Shown here piece by piece: positions 45,052 to 55,950 of a DNA stretch of 64,000 nt. The position numbers were made by a program, and so were the translations under genes. Within the stretch, counting starts at the first letter, position 1; each line of letters starts with the position of its first letter. The notes below the pieces were generated by a model. It did not search any database, was not told where the DNA came from, and was given only the letters and a program-made list of their open reading frames with translations. The DNA is from Scenedesmus sp. ARA3 (taxonomy: Eukaryota > Chlorophyta > Chlorophyceae > Sphaeropleales > Scenedesmaceae): positions 1 through 64,000 of the forward strand of contig RWJK01001729.1 of the NCBI GenBank assembly GCA_004335835.1. Direction: 5' to 3'.

Positions 45052-47140
45052 ATGCTGGATGAACATATATCAGATCGATTCAATTGTATGCTGGATGCCG
45101 TGCCGCCTCTGCTCGCAGAGCTAGGCCCACAGGGCCTGGCTTGCCTGGCAGCAAGCAGCAAGAGCTTTCAGCACACCGTGGACGCCTTAGTTTGCCGCGA
45201 TAGCCTTGAACATATTGAAACAGTTTCAGAAATAGCACGCAGCAGCAGAGCGCCGAAGGACATGCAGGCTGTAGGGTGGCTTGGAACACTGCTGCTGCAC
45301 AAAGCGCCTGCAGCTGCAGGAGATGTGACAACTCGCCTGCTTAATCTTCCAGCAGTGCCTTATGCAGTGGCTGTCAAGCTGATCAAAGCTGGCATGTGCT
45401 TCACGTATGCGCAGCTGCTGGCTGCAGTGGACAGCATGGTGGCAGGAGTGGAGGTGTGGGTGCAGGTGCAGTGGCAGCTGGGCGCACCAACCGACATTCC
45501 TGCAGAGGCAATTGCTGTCTGCTGCGAGGAGGATTGGGTGAGTGTGTTGGTTTGGGAGTTGGAAGGCTTAGGATGACCAGCCTAACGCCTGTACATATGC
45601 AGCCTATCAGTGTTGAGGCTGTTACACTGTGCAGCAAACCATTGAGCATGGCTGCGAGTACTGCAAGGTGCAGGCTTGCCTGGGTACTTCTAGGCCTTCC
45701 TCCCTGATCATTTGTTTGTCCCTGCTGCTGCTGCTGCTGCTGCTGTGTTGTCAGCATCCCGCTGTGCAGGGCATCAGAGATGGCAGTGGTGCTGTCCTGC
45801 TGCAGCTCCTTGTGCACTGCGGCGAACCAGCGGCAGTGAAAGCAGCTCTTAAAACCCTGCAAGCTGCCGATGCAGCGCTGCTTGAGCCTGTCGTGGCACG
45901 CAAGCTGCTGCTGACAGCAGCAATGCGGCAGCACACAACAGCAGTGCACTACTTGATGCAGCTGCCAGCCGTGCAGCAGCATGTGGATGCAGCAGCGTTG
46001 GAGGCAATGGTTGGGCAGCTTTTGCTGAATAGTGACTTGTGGACAACAAGTTGCTGTGTGCCGCAGCTGTGCAAGCTGCCGGCAGCAGCACTGCTAACTA
46101 AACAAGCCATGTCAACACTTGTACAGGCGGCCATAAGCGCCATGGACTGCTATGAGCCGCTCACAGGTTGTCTGCAGGCATACTGTCGGTCAGAATATGC
46201 CTCGAGTGCCTTGGCTGCACTGTGCCGGCTGCCAGCAGCACAGCAGCTCAGCAGTGGGGCACTGCTGCAGCTGCTGCAGACAAACCTTCAGCGGGGCAAC
46301 GTGCTGGCAGAGCTATGCAAGCTGCCAGCAGCAGCGTGCATCAGCAGCGGGGCAGTGCTGCAGCTGCTGCAGGCAGCAGTTGACAGAGGCCTCATGGACA
46401 GCATAGCAGCCTTAGGCACAGTACCAGCAGTGGCACAGCTATCAGCAGAGGCAGTGGCTGCGCTGCTAAGCACAGCTGTGCAGCGCGGCAGTTCAGCCGC
46501 CTTGCGGGCTTTGACTACTGGCCTGCCGCCAGTGCTGCTGGCGCAGCTCAGCGCCCAGCAGATGGAGCAGCTGCTAGCAGCAGCAGCGGCAAAGCAGGAC
46601 AGCATTTATATTGGTGACTGGTATTACTGCATGGAGGAGCTCAGCAAGCTGCCAGCAGCAAGGCAGCTCAGCAGTGAGGTGCTGCTGCAGCTGATGCAGG
46701 CAGTGCTCAGTCGGGGCATGCTGGGCGTGCCGGCAGAGCTGTGCAAGCTGCCAGCAGCAAAGCAGCTCAGCAGTGAGGCAGTGCTGCAGCTGCTGCAGAC
46801 AGCAGTGGAGCATGGGTACTGGATGAGCTTACACGCCCTGTGTGTTGTACCGGCAGTGGCGCAACTAAATAATGATGCAGTGTATGCGCTGCTTGAGGTA
46901 GCTGTCCGCCGCGGCTGTGCTTGGACCATAGAAGTGTTGTCAAGTGGTGTCATTGGCCTGCCTGCAGTGCTGTTTCAGCAGCTCAGCAGTCAGCAGGTGG
47001 AGCATCTGCTCGAGGAAATAGAGCACCGACTAGCAGCAGAAGCAGAAGTTGAGCAGCAGGGCGAAGACAGGCGCATAATCACTCAGCTCTGCAAGCTGGG
47101 AATACGCCTGACAACTCGTGACGCGGCAGCTCAAGAATAA
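45052..47140 (+). CDS. Helical-repeat protein of unfamiliar family (intact copy B)
   Basis: Two exons close in phase: 45052-45537 and 45755-47140, giving 623 aa from the first clear ATG; an upstream exon is possible. Residues 10-35 (CMLDAVPPLLAELGPQGLAC, then LAASSKSFQHTV) resemble the helical start of an F-box (L..L...L..LA..S..F), but too loosely to call. A helical domain with VGWLGTLLLHKAPAAAGDVT and VEVWVQVQWQLGAPTDIP follows. The rest is about ten repeats of 27-37 residues with the core ELCKLPAA..ISS.AVLQLL (then QAAV), alternating with a variant ALCVVPAVAQLNNDAVYALL. Two amphipathic helices per unit suggest an alpha-solenoid, probably a protein-binding surface. Tandem to broken copy A, so it belongs to a duplicating family. 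Function unknown. Confidence 0.75.
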
Positions 47141-47790
47141 GTTGATAATCATGCTGCCGTCAACAGCCACGGCTCAAGGCATTGCAATGTGTCGCGTTGG
47201 TGTTTGTGCACGCTGAAAACCTTGCAGCAGCTCATGCAGCAGGCGATTGCTGGCAATGGGCGCCAGCCTGGGCCGCAGCAGTGACGCGATTTTAGTGCAT
47301 ATCTGTTTGTCAGCATTTGAGCGGGATTTCCACATTGGAACTAGGTGTGTTTTCCGGAAGAACAAGCTCTGGTGGTCAAAATCATTTGCTGCAACACTGC
47401 AGTGCACTCCCACTGGGCCAATACTGGGAGTAGTCAGGTGCTCAGTCTATTGCCCCTTCAAGGTCAGAGGGGCAGCATACTGTGAGAGAGCTTTGGGTAA
47501 CACCGCAATCTATCGAAAAGGCTGTTATGAAAGTTGCAGGTCAGATTCCTGCACGAACGCGGCAGCGGCATCCATGTGATGCTGTCACGCAAGCACTCCA
47601 AGTGACAGTGGTCCGAGTGCTGCTGACCATGCAGAAAGAACGCAGAAGTCGCCAATGACAGACGTATAAACTCACACACACTTCGCAGACAGCTGCAGTC
47701 AATACTCCTGCAAGCAAGGCACGACGACAGTTTCGAATGGCCGTGCCCCTGATCAGGCCTTGATCGTGCCGCACGCTTTGCTTCTATTAA
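47141..47790. promoter_or_regulatory. Intergenic upstream of PFK
   Basis: Short spacer between copy B and the PFK start, expected to hold the copy B 3' UTR and the PFK promoter. No recognisable element. Confidence 0.35.
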
Positions 47791-50700
47791 ATGAAGCTGC
47801 ATTTCAAAGGCCTTCCAAGGCTGCACGTTCGCGCGCGTGCCCCAACTGCCTTGACAGGGGCCTTGCACCACCCGCACAGCAGCAGAAGGAGCATCAGCTG
47901 CCCAGCAGCGAAATCCAGTGGATCTGAGGGCAGCAGCAAGCAGCAGCCGGAAGCAAAAGGCAGTCCGACAGCAGCTGCAGCGGGTGGATCGCAGGCAGCA
48001 AAACCTAGTGCAAGGGAGCATGCAGCAGCAGCGCCAGCAGCTGCAGCTGCAGCTGCCCAGGCAGCGGGCGGGGCTGGCATGATGAGCATGGATGGGCGAC
48101 TGCTGTTTGCAAGTAAGCAATATGTGCTGTCTGTGAGCTGCTATGCAAGCAACATGGCCCAAGCTGGAAAGCAACGTTGGTGCAAGCAAATGCACACTCG
48201 CACGCCTTTCTGCGATGCTGTGCATGTGGGCCATCAAACAGCTGCAGCCCAGACCTTCACAACAACCACCTCGCGTTGCCTTTCTGTGTCTTCATGTGCA
48301 CTCAGCAGTGTGCCTGGTGACACGAGTGTGCAGCCCTCACTCATTCAGCACCACAGAACAGCTGCTGAAACCCTAGTCACAACCCTAGTTCACCTGCAGC
48401 TGTTCAAGTGCAGACCTGTGACGGACGACTTGCAGACTACATCGCGCAAGTTCTCAAAATGCAAGCTTGTTTGCGTCTTGTCCAATCAACTGAGCATTAA
48501 CTGAGTGCACTGGCTGCTGTTGCCAGGGCTGTCTTGGTGAATGCATGGTGGCCTGCTTTGTGGTCATCGACACGGAGCCTCACAAGCAGATTAGCTGCTG
48601 ATCTGCCCTGCCGTGTGCAGCATGCTGCTGCTTATTCATGTTCCTGATTGCCTGCTGCTGCTGCTGCTGCTGCGCAGTCCCGCCAGTCACGCTGGCCACC
48701 CCCACAGATGAGGTGCTGGAGTGCCCCACCATGCGCCACATCCTGGGGCCGCCTCGCCACACCACAATTGAAGACAACATCGGCAAAGTGTGGGAGGGCA
48801 GGTGAAGCCGCACTGCTGGCCAGCTGCAGGGCTGTTGTGTAATTTGTGCGGTTGTTGGTTGTAGTAGCAGTGCAGGGCATGCCAGGCGTTCTGCAAGCTC
48901 TCTGCAGCAATGCCGCAATGCTGGTAGCTGCTTGCAAAAATGCGCTGAGATGCTTCATAGTGGCAGCTGACATGGCAGCAGCAGCAGCAGGAGCACATAC
49001 TTAGCTGCCGCAGTACACCCTGTGCAAAGTTGACTAGTTGGCGCCGCTGCGCGCGTAATGCTCCTCTCGTCAACTGGCCCTGCTGCCGCTGCGCTGCATC
49101 TGCGCGGCCATGCCCTCCCACCCAGCTACCTACAACACACCTACAACTGCGCCCAGATGCTTGCCATATGACGACCAAGCAGCGCTCGCCCTGTGGAACT
49201 CGGCTCTCCACAACGTTCCCAGCATTCCAACAACTGACGCACTGTTGTTGTCGTGCCGCTGCACACTGCTGCTGCCACGCCTTCACTCCCGCACGGCACA
49301 GGTACGTGTCAGATGACGACCGTGCAGCGCTCAACCTCGTTGAGTTCGGCTCCTACAGCATCCCTGGCGACCACAGCGGCAGCGAATCCAGCAGCAGCAG
49401 CAGCAGCAGCACGCTGCGCAACAGGACGCTCAACAGCGGCGTGTTTGCTGGCCCTGCAAACACCTTTGCCAGTGTGGCAAGCATGGATGCGGTGCAGCAG
49501 GGGGATGGCACAAAGGTGATGCCGCTGCCGCCGTATGCCCTGCGTGCCGGGCCTCGGGAAGAGGTCTACTTTGACCCCAAGACAGTCACAGCAGCAATCA
49601 TATCGACAGGTGAGGAAAATGATTGGAGGGTTGGCTTTGACCCATGGCAGTTGGTATAGCTGTAGTGCAAAGGGCGGGGCCACAGGAAGAGACATACTAT
49701 GACCCCAAGACAGTGACTGCAGCCATCATCAGCACAGGTATGGGTATGGCTTTACCGGTTGAAGGCTGCGTTAGGCATAGCAGTTGGTCCAGCGGAGTTG
49801 CATGATGCGGCGCTTGCTGATTGCCGGGAAGAGCGGCAGTGCATGCATGTGCAGCAGCAGCAGCAGCAGCAGCAGGGTGCCTATTGCCAGGCAGGGATGC
49901 AGCTGATAATCACGCCTTGCCATCTTCAAATGCAGGCGGCATCTGCCCGGGCATGAATGACATCATCCAGGCCCTGTGCAAGCGGCTAGCGGACTACGGC
50001 GTGCACGAGGAAAGCGTGCTGGGCATTCGGTGAGCCGACAGATACTATGCCTGCATTCTGCTGCGTTACTATGTGTTTGACTGTGTTTGACTGCATTTGT
50101 CAGGCAGCACACGCGCCTGGCTGACTATGGAGGCCACGAGGAGAGCGTGCTCGGCATATGGTGAGGCGCAAGATACTATGCTTGCGTTTCTGCTGCATTT
50201 GACTGTGTTTGACCGTGTTTGACTGCAATTTGTCAGGCAGCACACGCACCTGGCGGACTATGGTGTGCACGAGGAGAGGGTGCTGGGCACATGGTGATGG
50301 CCTGCAGACATGATGCATATTGGCTGCCTTTAACAGTCAACATACTCTCCGAGATGTTGAATGAGCAAGGCAGCTGCCCTTCACAATCTTGTACAAAGGA
50401 CAGCTGCACAGCACGCTTTCCACTGGCCTCGCTGCACTGTCTTCGTGCGGTGGTAGCAACTTGAACGCGTACTCTGCTACTGCTGCCCCTTCCCAATCAC
50501 CCTTCGCACCAAATGTCGAACCATGCCCCACTGCTTGTAACTCCACTCTGAGCCTTGACCGATTTAAACCTTCGAACCCTACACCTCATTGCAGCTACGG
50601 CGTGCACGGCTTCACAGCACACGACTACAAGCCCATCGTCTTAACACCAGACAAGATCGAATGCATCCACCACACAGGCGGCACAATGCTGGGCACCAGC

Positions 50701-51873
50701 CTCCACCCTCCACCCTCTGTACTAAACCAACAGCCTTTGCTTCTACCCCGACGCAACAGCTGCTACTGACCTGTTCATCCTTGCCGTTGCAGATACGGCG
50801 TGCGCGGCTGTACTGCGCATGACATCAAGCCCATCGTGCTCACCCCAGACAAAATCGAAGGCATCCACCACACCGGCGGCACAATCCTGGGCACCAGCCT
50901 CCACCCTCTGTACTAAACCAACAGCCTTTGCTTCTACCATACTTAAAAACCCGACGCAACAGCTGCTACTGACCTGTTGATCCCTGCCGTTGCAGATACG
51001 GCGTGCGCGGCTTTACTGCGCATGACTACAAGCCCATCGTCCTAACACCCGACAAGATCGAGGGCATCCACCACACCGGCGGCACCATCCTCGGCACCAG
51101 CAACGTGCACCGCGCGCCAACCCGCAGCCGGCAGCGCCACCACCTGCAGCGCTTGCACGGCCCTAGCAGCAGCGATGAGGAGGAAGAGTGGGATAACAGC
51201 AACAGCGGCGATGCAAGTGTATTGGCCTCAGGATCAGGCTCGCCTGGATCTGATACAGACAGCAGCAGCAGAAGCAGCGGCGGCGGCGGCGGCGGCGGCA
51301 GTAATGGCAATGGTGGCCGCATCAGCAGCAGCAGGAGCCAAGCGGATGCGCTGGCCAGCATGCTGGGTGCTGAGGCAGCAGCAGATGAGCTGGAGCAGAT
51401 CTTGGACAAGCTGGAGTTCTGGTGAGTAACATGTTACTTTTCTTGTTGCCTTTTTATTGTGTTATTTGCATGCCAGGAGCCAGGCGGATGCGCTGGCGAG
51501 CATGCTGGGCGCTGAGGCAGCAGATGATGAGCTGGAGCAAATTCTGGACAAGCTGGAGTTTTGGTAAGTAACATGTTGCTTTTCATGTTTTTTTGTTGAG
51601 GTGTGTTGGGGGTTGGGCAGATACGCTGGCAAGCATGCTGGGTGCTGAGGCAGCAGCGGATGAGCTGGAGCAGATCTTGGACAAGCTGGACTTCTGGTAA
51701 GTAACGCGTCACATGTCTGTTGTCACCATGTTACATTGGTATTCTCTTCTCACTGCAAGCAGCGTACCTTTGGATTGCAATAAATGTTGCATAACAATTC
51801 TGCATGCAGTTTCAACCCTTTTGGCTGACGTCACTGCTACCTCCATGACTGTTGCTGCTGCTGCTGCCGCCGC

Positions 51874-51911
<38 letters not shown>

Positions 51912-52001
51912 GCTGCAGGCGCATCAACATGCCGTTTGTGATCGGCGGCTGGCGTGGCATAGCAGTGCAGTTGCAAAGCTGACTCCTGCTGACTTCATGG
52001 T

Positions 52002-52044
<43 letters not shown>

Positions 52045-52737
52045 TCTGCACGCAGGCGCATCAACATGCTGTTTGTGATTGGCGGCCAGGGCGGCAACCA
52101 GCTGGGGGCACAGCTGGCTGAGGGCTGCCAGCGGCGGCGCATCCCCTGCTGCATTGTGGGCGTGCCGAAGAGCATCGACAATGATGTGATGCTCATGGAT
52201 AAGACCTTTGGCTTTGACACGGTGGTGCAGGTAGGATCCGCATGTTGAATATGAGTTGGCTTACATTTGGTGGAGCGGCTGAGGGCTTGCATAGTTCTGG
52301 TTGCATGTTATGTGGCCATCAGCAGAGCATCCTCTGCTGCATTGTGGGTCTAAAGAAGAGCATTGACAATGACGTGATGCTCATGGACAAGACCTTTGGC
52401 TTCGACACAGTGGTGCAGGTGTGGTGCATGTTATGTGACATGTTATGTGACATGTTATGCTATGTTGCGCTGTGTCATGTTGAGAATAATGGTGTGATGC
52501 TCCAGGACACAACCCCTAGCTTTGAGCAGATCAATCTGCATGTGATATCCAACTTGTCGACACAGATGCCTCAAGAAGCACAAGCAGTATGCGGAAAAAG
52601 GAACGGCCCACAGTGACACTTGTTAGCAAGCGCTTCTCGTGACAGCTCTGGCAGTGTTTGAGCTGTTGCCACAGTTTCATCAAGGCAGCAAAAGCTGGTT
52701 TGGGTGCAGCTACCAACATTGATGTGCTGCTGCTGCC

Positions 52738-52775
<38 letters not shown>

Positions 52776-54836
52776 AGGAGGTGCAGCGGCCGCTGCTTGC
52801 TGCCAAGATCGAGGCAGCCAGTGCAAGGAAGGGTGTGGGCCTGGTCAAGGTGCGGCGCTGACAGCAGCAGCAGCAGCAGCAGCAGCAGCGGGCCATGCAT
52901 TCTGCGATCGAGTCTGGTCTGCCGGCAAATTGTCATGCTTTTTGGCTGTATCATTACAGCGTTTTGCCACACTTGCAGCCACCGTGCCGGCAATCAGGCT
53001 GAGCAAGCTAATCTGCTGTGTATGTTGTCTTGTCTGCTTTTGGGCGGCTCTGTGTCAATCCTACTCCCTGCTACAGACACTGATGCTGCTCAGATGCCAA
53101 AAATACTGTTGCTGCCTGCCGTCGCTGCTGTGTGGTTTTGTGTCTGCCGTCCTGGCAGGTGTTTGGGCGGCGCTCGGGCTTCATCGCGCTGCAGGCCTCC
53201 CTGGCGTCGGAGGGCGTGGACATCTGCCTCATCCCAGGTATCCCGTGTTGCTTGAACATACAAGTTTAGTTGTAGACCTGGAGCACTGACCATGTACTGC
53301 AGCACAATGATCAGTACTGCCCAGGTACTGCCTGTTGTTGTACGTCAACCTGAAGCGCCCCTGCTGCAAACAGATATGCCATGCTACACCTGCACTGCAG
53401 AAGGCAGACAGGGACTTACACTGTACTGCCTTTTGCGTTGAAACTGTCCTGCCTTTTGTACTGCAGAGGAGAAGTTTGAGCTGGAGGGTCCCTGTGGGGT
53501 TTTGGCCTACCTCAAAGACCTGCTGGAGCGCAACAGCCATGCTGTGATCTGTGTGGCAGAGGGAGCTGGGCAGGACCTGATGCACCCAGGTAAGGTTGTT
53601 GATGGTACAGGCAGCAGCAGCGGCCGCAGCAGCAGCAGCAGCATCAGTGACACGTCATTTTGTACTGAGTCGTTCGCAGACTACCAGCTGTTTTTTTTAT
53701 GCAAAATGCTGCGCTGCTGCTGTTGAGCCCACCCCCCTGGATGAGGCCGGTAACCCGCTGCTGGGAGGCATTGGCATCTCACAACAACACTATGGCATGG
53801 TGTGTCATTACAAATCACTTGTTACATTGCTGCGCTGCAGCTGGTGAGCCCATCCCGCTGGATGACGCGGGCAACGCTGCTGGGTGACATTGGCATATTC
53901 CTCAAGAAGGCCATGTATACCAGCCAAGCATTGCATGATTTGTCATATTAACACATCAACATGTTACTTTTTATTGCCGCAATGCAGCTGGTGAGCCCAT
54001 TCCTTTGGATGAGGCTGGCAACCCACTGCTGGGTGACATCGGCATTTTCCTCAAGAAGGCCATCAAGGCAGCCATCCCTGACTCAACCCTGAAGTACATT
54101 GACCCCACATACATGGTGCAGGTATGTCTGCTTTACGTTTATGGGTTTCTTCAGCTTCAAAGGTGTGAAGTCTTGACCCGAAGACGGTACACAATCTAGT
54201 ACAGCAGTCCCACCTACATGGTGCAGCTGTGCTGACTGGCTGTGTCGGGGCTTAGGGGTTGATTCGAAGTTGTGTTTGGGGTGACATTTGCATCTTCCTC
54301 AAGAAGGCCATCAAGGCTGCCATTGCTGACTCGACTATCAAGTACATTGACCCCACATACATGGTGCAGGTATGTCTGCTTCAGGTTTATGGGTGTGGTC
54401 AGCTTCAAATTTGTGGTGTCTTGACACAAGACGGTACACACTCTAGTACAGCAGCCCCACCTACATGGTGCAGGTGTGCTGGCGGACTGGGTTGGGGCTT
54501 AGGGGTTGTGCTCGGGGTTGGGGTGACATTGGCATCTTCCTCAAGAAAGCCATCAAAGGCGGACATCCCTGCAGCAACCTTAAAGTACATCGACCCAACG
54601 TACATGGTTTTCAAATTGGCGCAGGCGTCGCCACGGATTGAGTAGGGGTGGTATGGGTTCAGGTTCAGGGAAATGCTGTTTCTGTGCACGCCAATCAGCA
54701 TATCTCTCCTTGTGTGGGCAACATAGTGGGCAAGTGCACAGTGGGCAACTTTCAAATTGGGCAACATAGTGGGCAAGTACATAGTGGGCAAGTGCACTAC
54801 CCATTATACTGCTATATGACTTAGTGTACTGCGGTG

Positions 54837-54891
<55 letters not shown>

Positions 54892-54967
54892 NNNNNNNNN
54901 NNNNNNNNNNNNNNNNNNNNNNNNNNNNNNNNNNNNNNNNNGCTGCTGCTGCTGCTGCTGCTGCTGC

Positions 54968-55007
<40 letters not shown>

Positions 55008-55264
55008 CGGTACCGTGCACCAGCCCCGACCACATCTACTGCAGGGTGCTGGGCATGCACGCGGTGGACGCAGCCTTTGCAGGATACACAGGTAAGCCCT
55101 GAACCCCTGTGCAAATAGCATAAAGTTTGGAAGCAACACTGCAGTAGCCTGTGAGCACCAACATGAATGCAGAAAGCTTGTTTGTCGGTCAGCCTGCCTC
55201 TGCTGCTTCTGCTGCTTCTGCTGCTACTGCTGTGACTGCTGCTGATAACCTTACATGTTGCTGC

Positions 55265-55300
<36 letters not shown>

Positions 55301-55596
55301 CGCTGCTGCTGCTGCAGGCGTCATGGTGGGCCAGGTGAACAGCCACAGCGTGCTGCTGCCCGCGAGTAACATCTGTTTCAATTTATCCCAACCCATCTGC
55401 TGCTGCTGCTGCTGCTGCAGGTGTCATGGTGGGCCAGGTCAACAGCCACAGCGTGCTGCTGCCGTCCAGTGTCATCACGCAGAGCGCACGCAAAGTGGAC
55501 GTCAACGGCCGCAGCTGGACGCGGCTGCGGGCAGCAATCGGCCAGCCGCTGTTCAGGAACAGCACAGCCCCGGCACGCAAGAAGCAGCCAGCTTGA
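47791..55596 (+). CDS. PFK: ATP-type 6-phosphofructokinase, plant/algal plastid-like
   Basis: Twelve exons close in phase: 47791-48112, 48678-48801, 49302-49609, 49936-50029, 50996-51421, 52056-52230, 52778-52849, 53159-53237, 53467-53589, 53988-54121, 55007-55091 and 55421-55596, giving 705 aa. PFK landmarks in order: GGICPGMNDIIQAL (252-265), IHHTGGTILGTS, INMLFVIGGQGG (427-438), VGVPKSIDNDVMLMDKTFGF with catalytic-base Asp466, FGRRSGFIALQASLAS (509-), VAEGAGQDL, LKYIDPTYMV and VMVGQVNSHSVLLP. It phosphorylates fructose 6-phosphate in glycolysis. The N-terminus (MKLHFKGLPRLHVRARAPTA, basic, then Ala/Ser-rich) suggests plastid import. Oddities: the usual GGDGT is GGQGG, PKTIDND is PKSIDND, and ~110 residues of Ser/Gly/Asp-rich sequence are inserted between GGTILGTS and INMLFV. 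Plant plastid isoforms are known with Asn at the GGDGT aspartate, so activity is not excluded. A 50-base assembly gap lies in the intron before exon 11. Confidence 0.93.
49667..49738 (+). repeat. Echo of PFK exon 3, 3' edge
   Basis: GGGCGGGGCCACAGGAAGAG, then a TATGACCCCAAGACAGTGAC stretch and ATCAGCACAG|GTATGG, repeats the real exon end at 49609 with about 85-90% match, donor intact. Offset about 130 bp. Confidence 0.88.
50101..50294 (+). repeat. Two echoes of PFK exon 4, 3' edge
   Basis: Copies ending CTCGGCATATG|GTGAGG (50160) and CTGGGCACATG|GTGATG (50294) repeat the exon 4 end encoding RLADYGVHEESVLGIR (real edge 50029). They keep GT donors and share flanking TTTGTCAGGCAGCACACGC, so the duplicated unit is about 133 bp. 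Confidence 0.88.
50594..50900 (+). repeat. Two echoes of PFK exon 5, 5' edge
   Basis: After TTGCAG at 50593 and again at 50793, about 107 bp repeat the exon 5 head: YGVHGFTAHDYKPIVLTPDK in the first and YGVRGCTAHDIKPIVLTPDK in the second, each through GGT.LGTS. The real copy starts at 50996 (YGVRGFTAHDYKPIVLTPDK). All three acceptors match, with a shared CTACTGACCTGTT upstream. The first two copies lose similarity right after GGCACCAGC and have no obvious donor. Confidence 0.92.
51476..51700 (+). repeat. Two echoes of PFK exon 5, 3' edge
   Basis: ADALASMLGAEAA.DELEQILDKLEFW-coding sequence recurs at 51476-51564 (ends TTTTG|GTAAGT) and about 51617-51699 (ends TTCTG|GTAAGT). The real edge is 51421 (TTCTG|GTGAGT). 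Donors are intact, and both copies end in a closer match to the GTAAGT consensus than the real donor. Confidence 0.92.
51915..51985 (+). repeat. Echo of PFK exon 6, 5' edge
   Basis: GGCTGCAG|GCGCATCAACATGCCGTTT and on through GTGATCGGCGGC repeats the exon 6 head (52056), again after a (CTG)n tract. It breaks down after GGCGGC, i.e. within the nucleotide-binding GGxGG motif. Confidence 0.85.
52320..52419 (+). repeat. Echo of PFK exon 6, 3' edge
   Basis: The copy encodes ILCCIVGLKKSIDNDVMLMD and KTFGFDTVVQ with donor GTGCAG|GTGTGG, against the real edge at 52230. The catalytic SIDND is preserved but the preceding Pro is changed to Lys (VPKS to LKKS). Confidence 0.9.
53724..53916 (+). repeat. 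Two echoes of PFK exon 10, 5' edge
   Basis: Copies at about 53730-53778 (PLDEAGNPLLGGIG) and 53838-53914 (GCTGCAG|CTGGTGAGCCCATCCC, then ATGACGCGGGCAAC and a frame slip) precede the real exon at 53988. The second keeps a clean acceptor. Confidence 0.88.
54276..54606 (+). repeat. Two to three echoes of PFK exon 10, 3' edge
   Basis: FLKKAIKAAIADSTIKYIDP at about 54291-54355, with ACATACATGGTGCAG|GTATGT at 54355-54375, repeats the real edge at 54121 and its donor. A short ACCTACATGGTGCAG|GTGTGC lies at about 54460-54480. A third copy at about 54520-54606 has a one-base slip and lost its donor. Confidence 0.9.
54837..55003 (+). repeat. (CTG)n tract containing an assembly gap
   Basis: CTG/GCT triplets run from about 54837 into 50 N bases (54892-54941) and on to 55003, ending CTGCCAG at the acceptor of PFK exon 11. 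The gap length is probably a placeholder, so the true repeat length is unknown. Confidence 0.95.
55318..55367 (+). repeat. Echo of PFK exon 12, 5' edge
   Basis: CTGCAG|GCGTCATGGTGGGCCAG and on through AACAGCCACAGCGTGCTGCT repeats the real exon head at 55421, about 103 bp upstream, acceptor intact. Confidence 0.9.
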
Positions 55597-55639
55597 AGAG
55601 CCAAGCGTGAACGGTTAAGCCCCTGACAGGGAGGTGGAT

Positions 55640-55950
55640 GGGCTGCTGGGCAGCCATTGGCCAGCCGCTTTCCAGGAGCAGTGCTGTGCTGGCACGCAGA
55701 AAGCAGTCAGTGTGAAGGGCCCAGGATCCACATGGACCCATACAGTGTATGTGTGTTGCGGCATATTGACGAGGCTGCAGGCAGCGATCGGCCAGCCGCT
55801 GTTCAGGAACAGCACAGCGCCGGCACGCAAGAAGCAGCCAGTTTGAAGGGTTATGCTTTACACTGCATTGACCCTGGTTCTCTCGTGGCTGGCGAGCTGC
55901 TGTTGACTAACAGAACAGCGCCATCACGCCAGCAGCAGTCGCCTTGTTGG
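55640..55950 (+). repeat. Three echoes of the PFK C-terminal coding end in the 3' flank
   Basis: Copies of the AAIGQPLFRNSTAPARKKQP-stop segment lie at about 55643-55719, 55779-55846 and 55895-55945. The second is almost perfect, including the stop (CCAGTTTGA). So edge duplication also affects a terminal exon with no donor. Confidence 0.85.

Noticed and set aside
47464..48237. 257-codon minus-strand frame overlapping the PFK first exon
   Set aside because: It is antisense to the PFK transit-peptide exon, which is supported by phase-perfect splicing to the rest of PFK.
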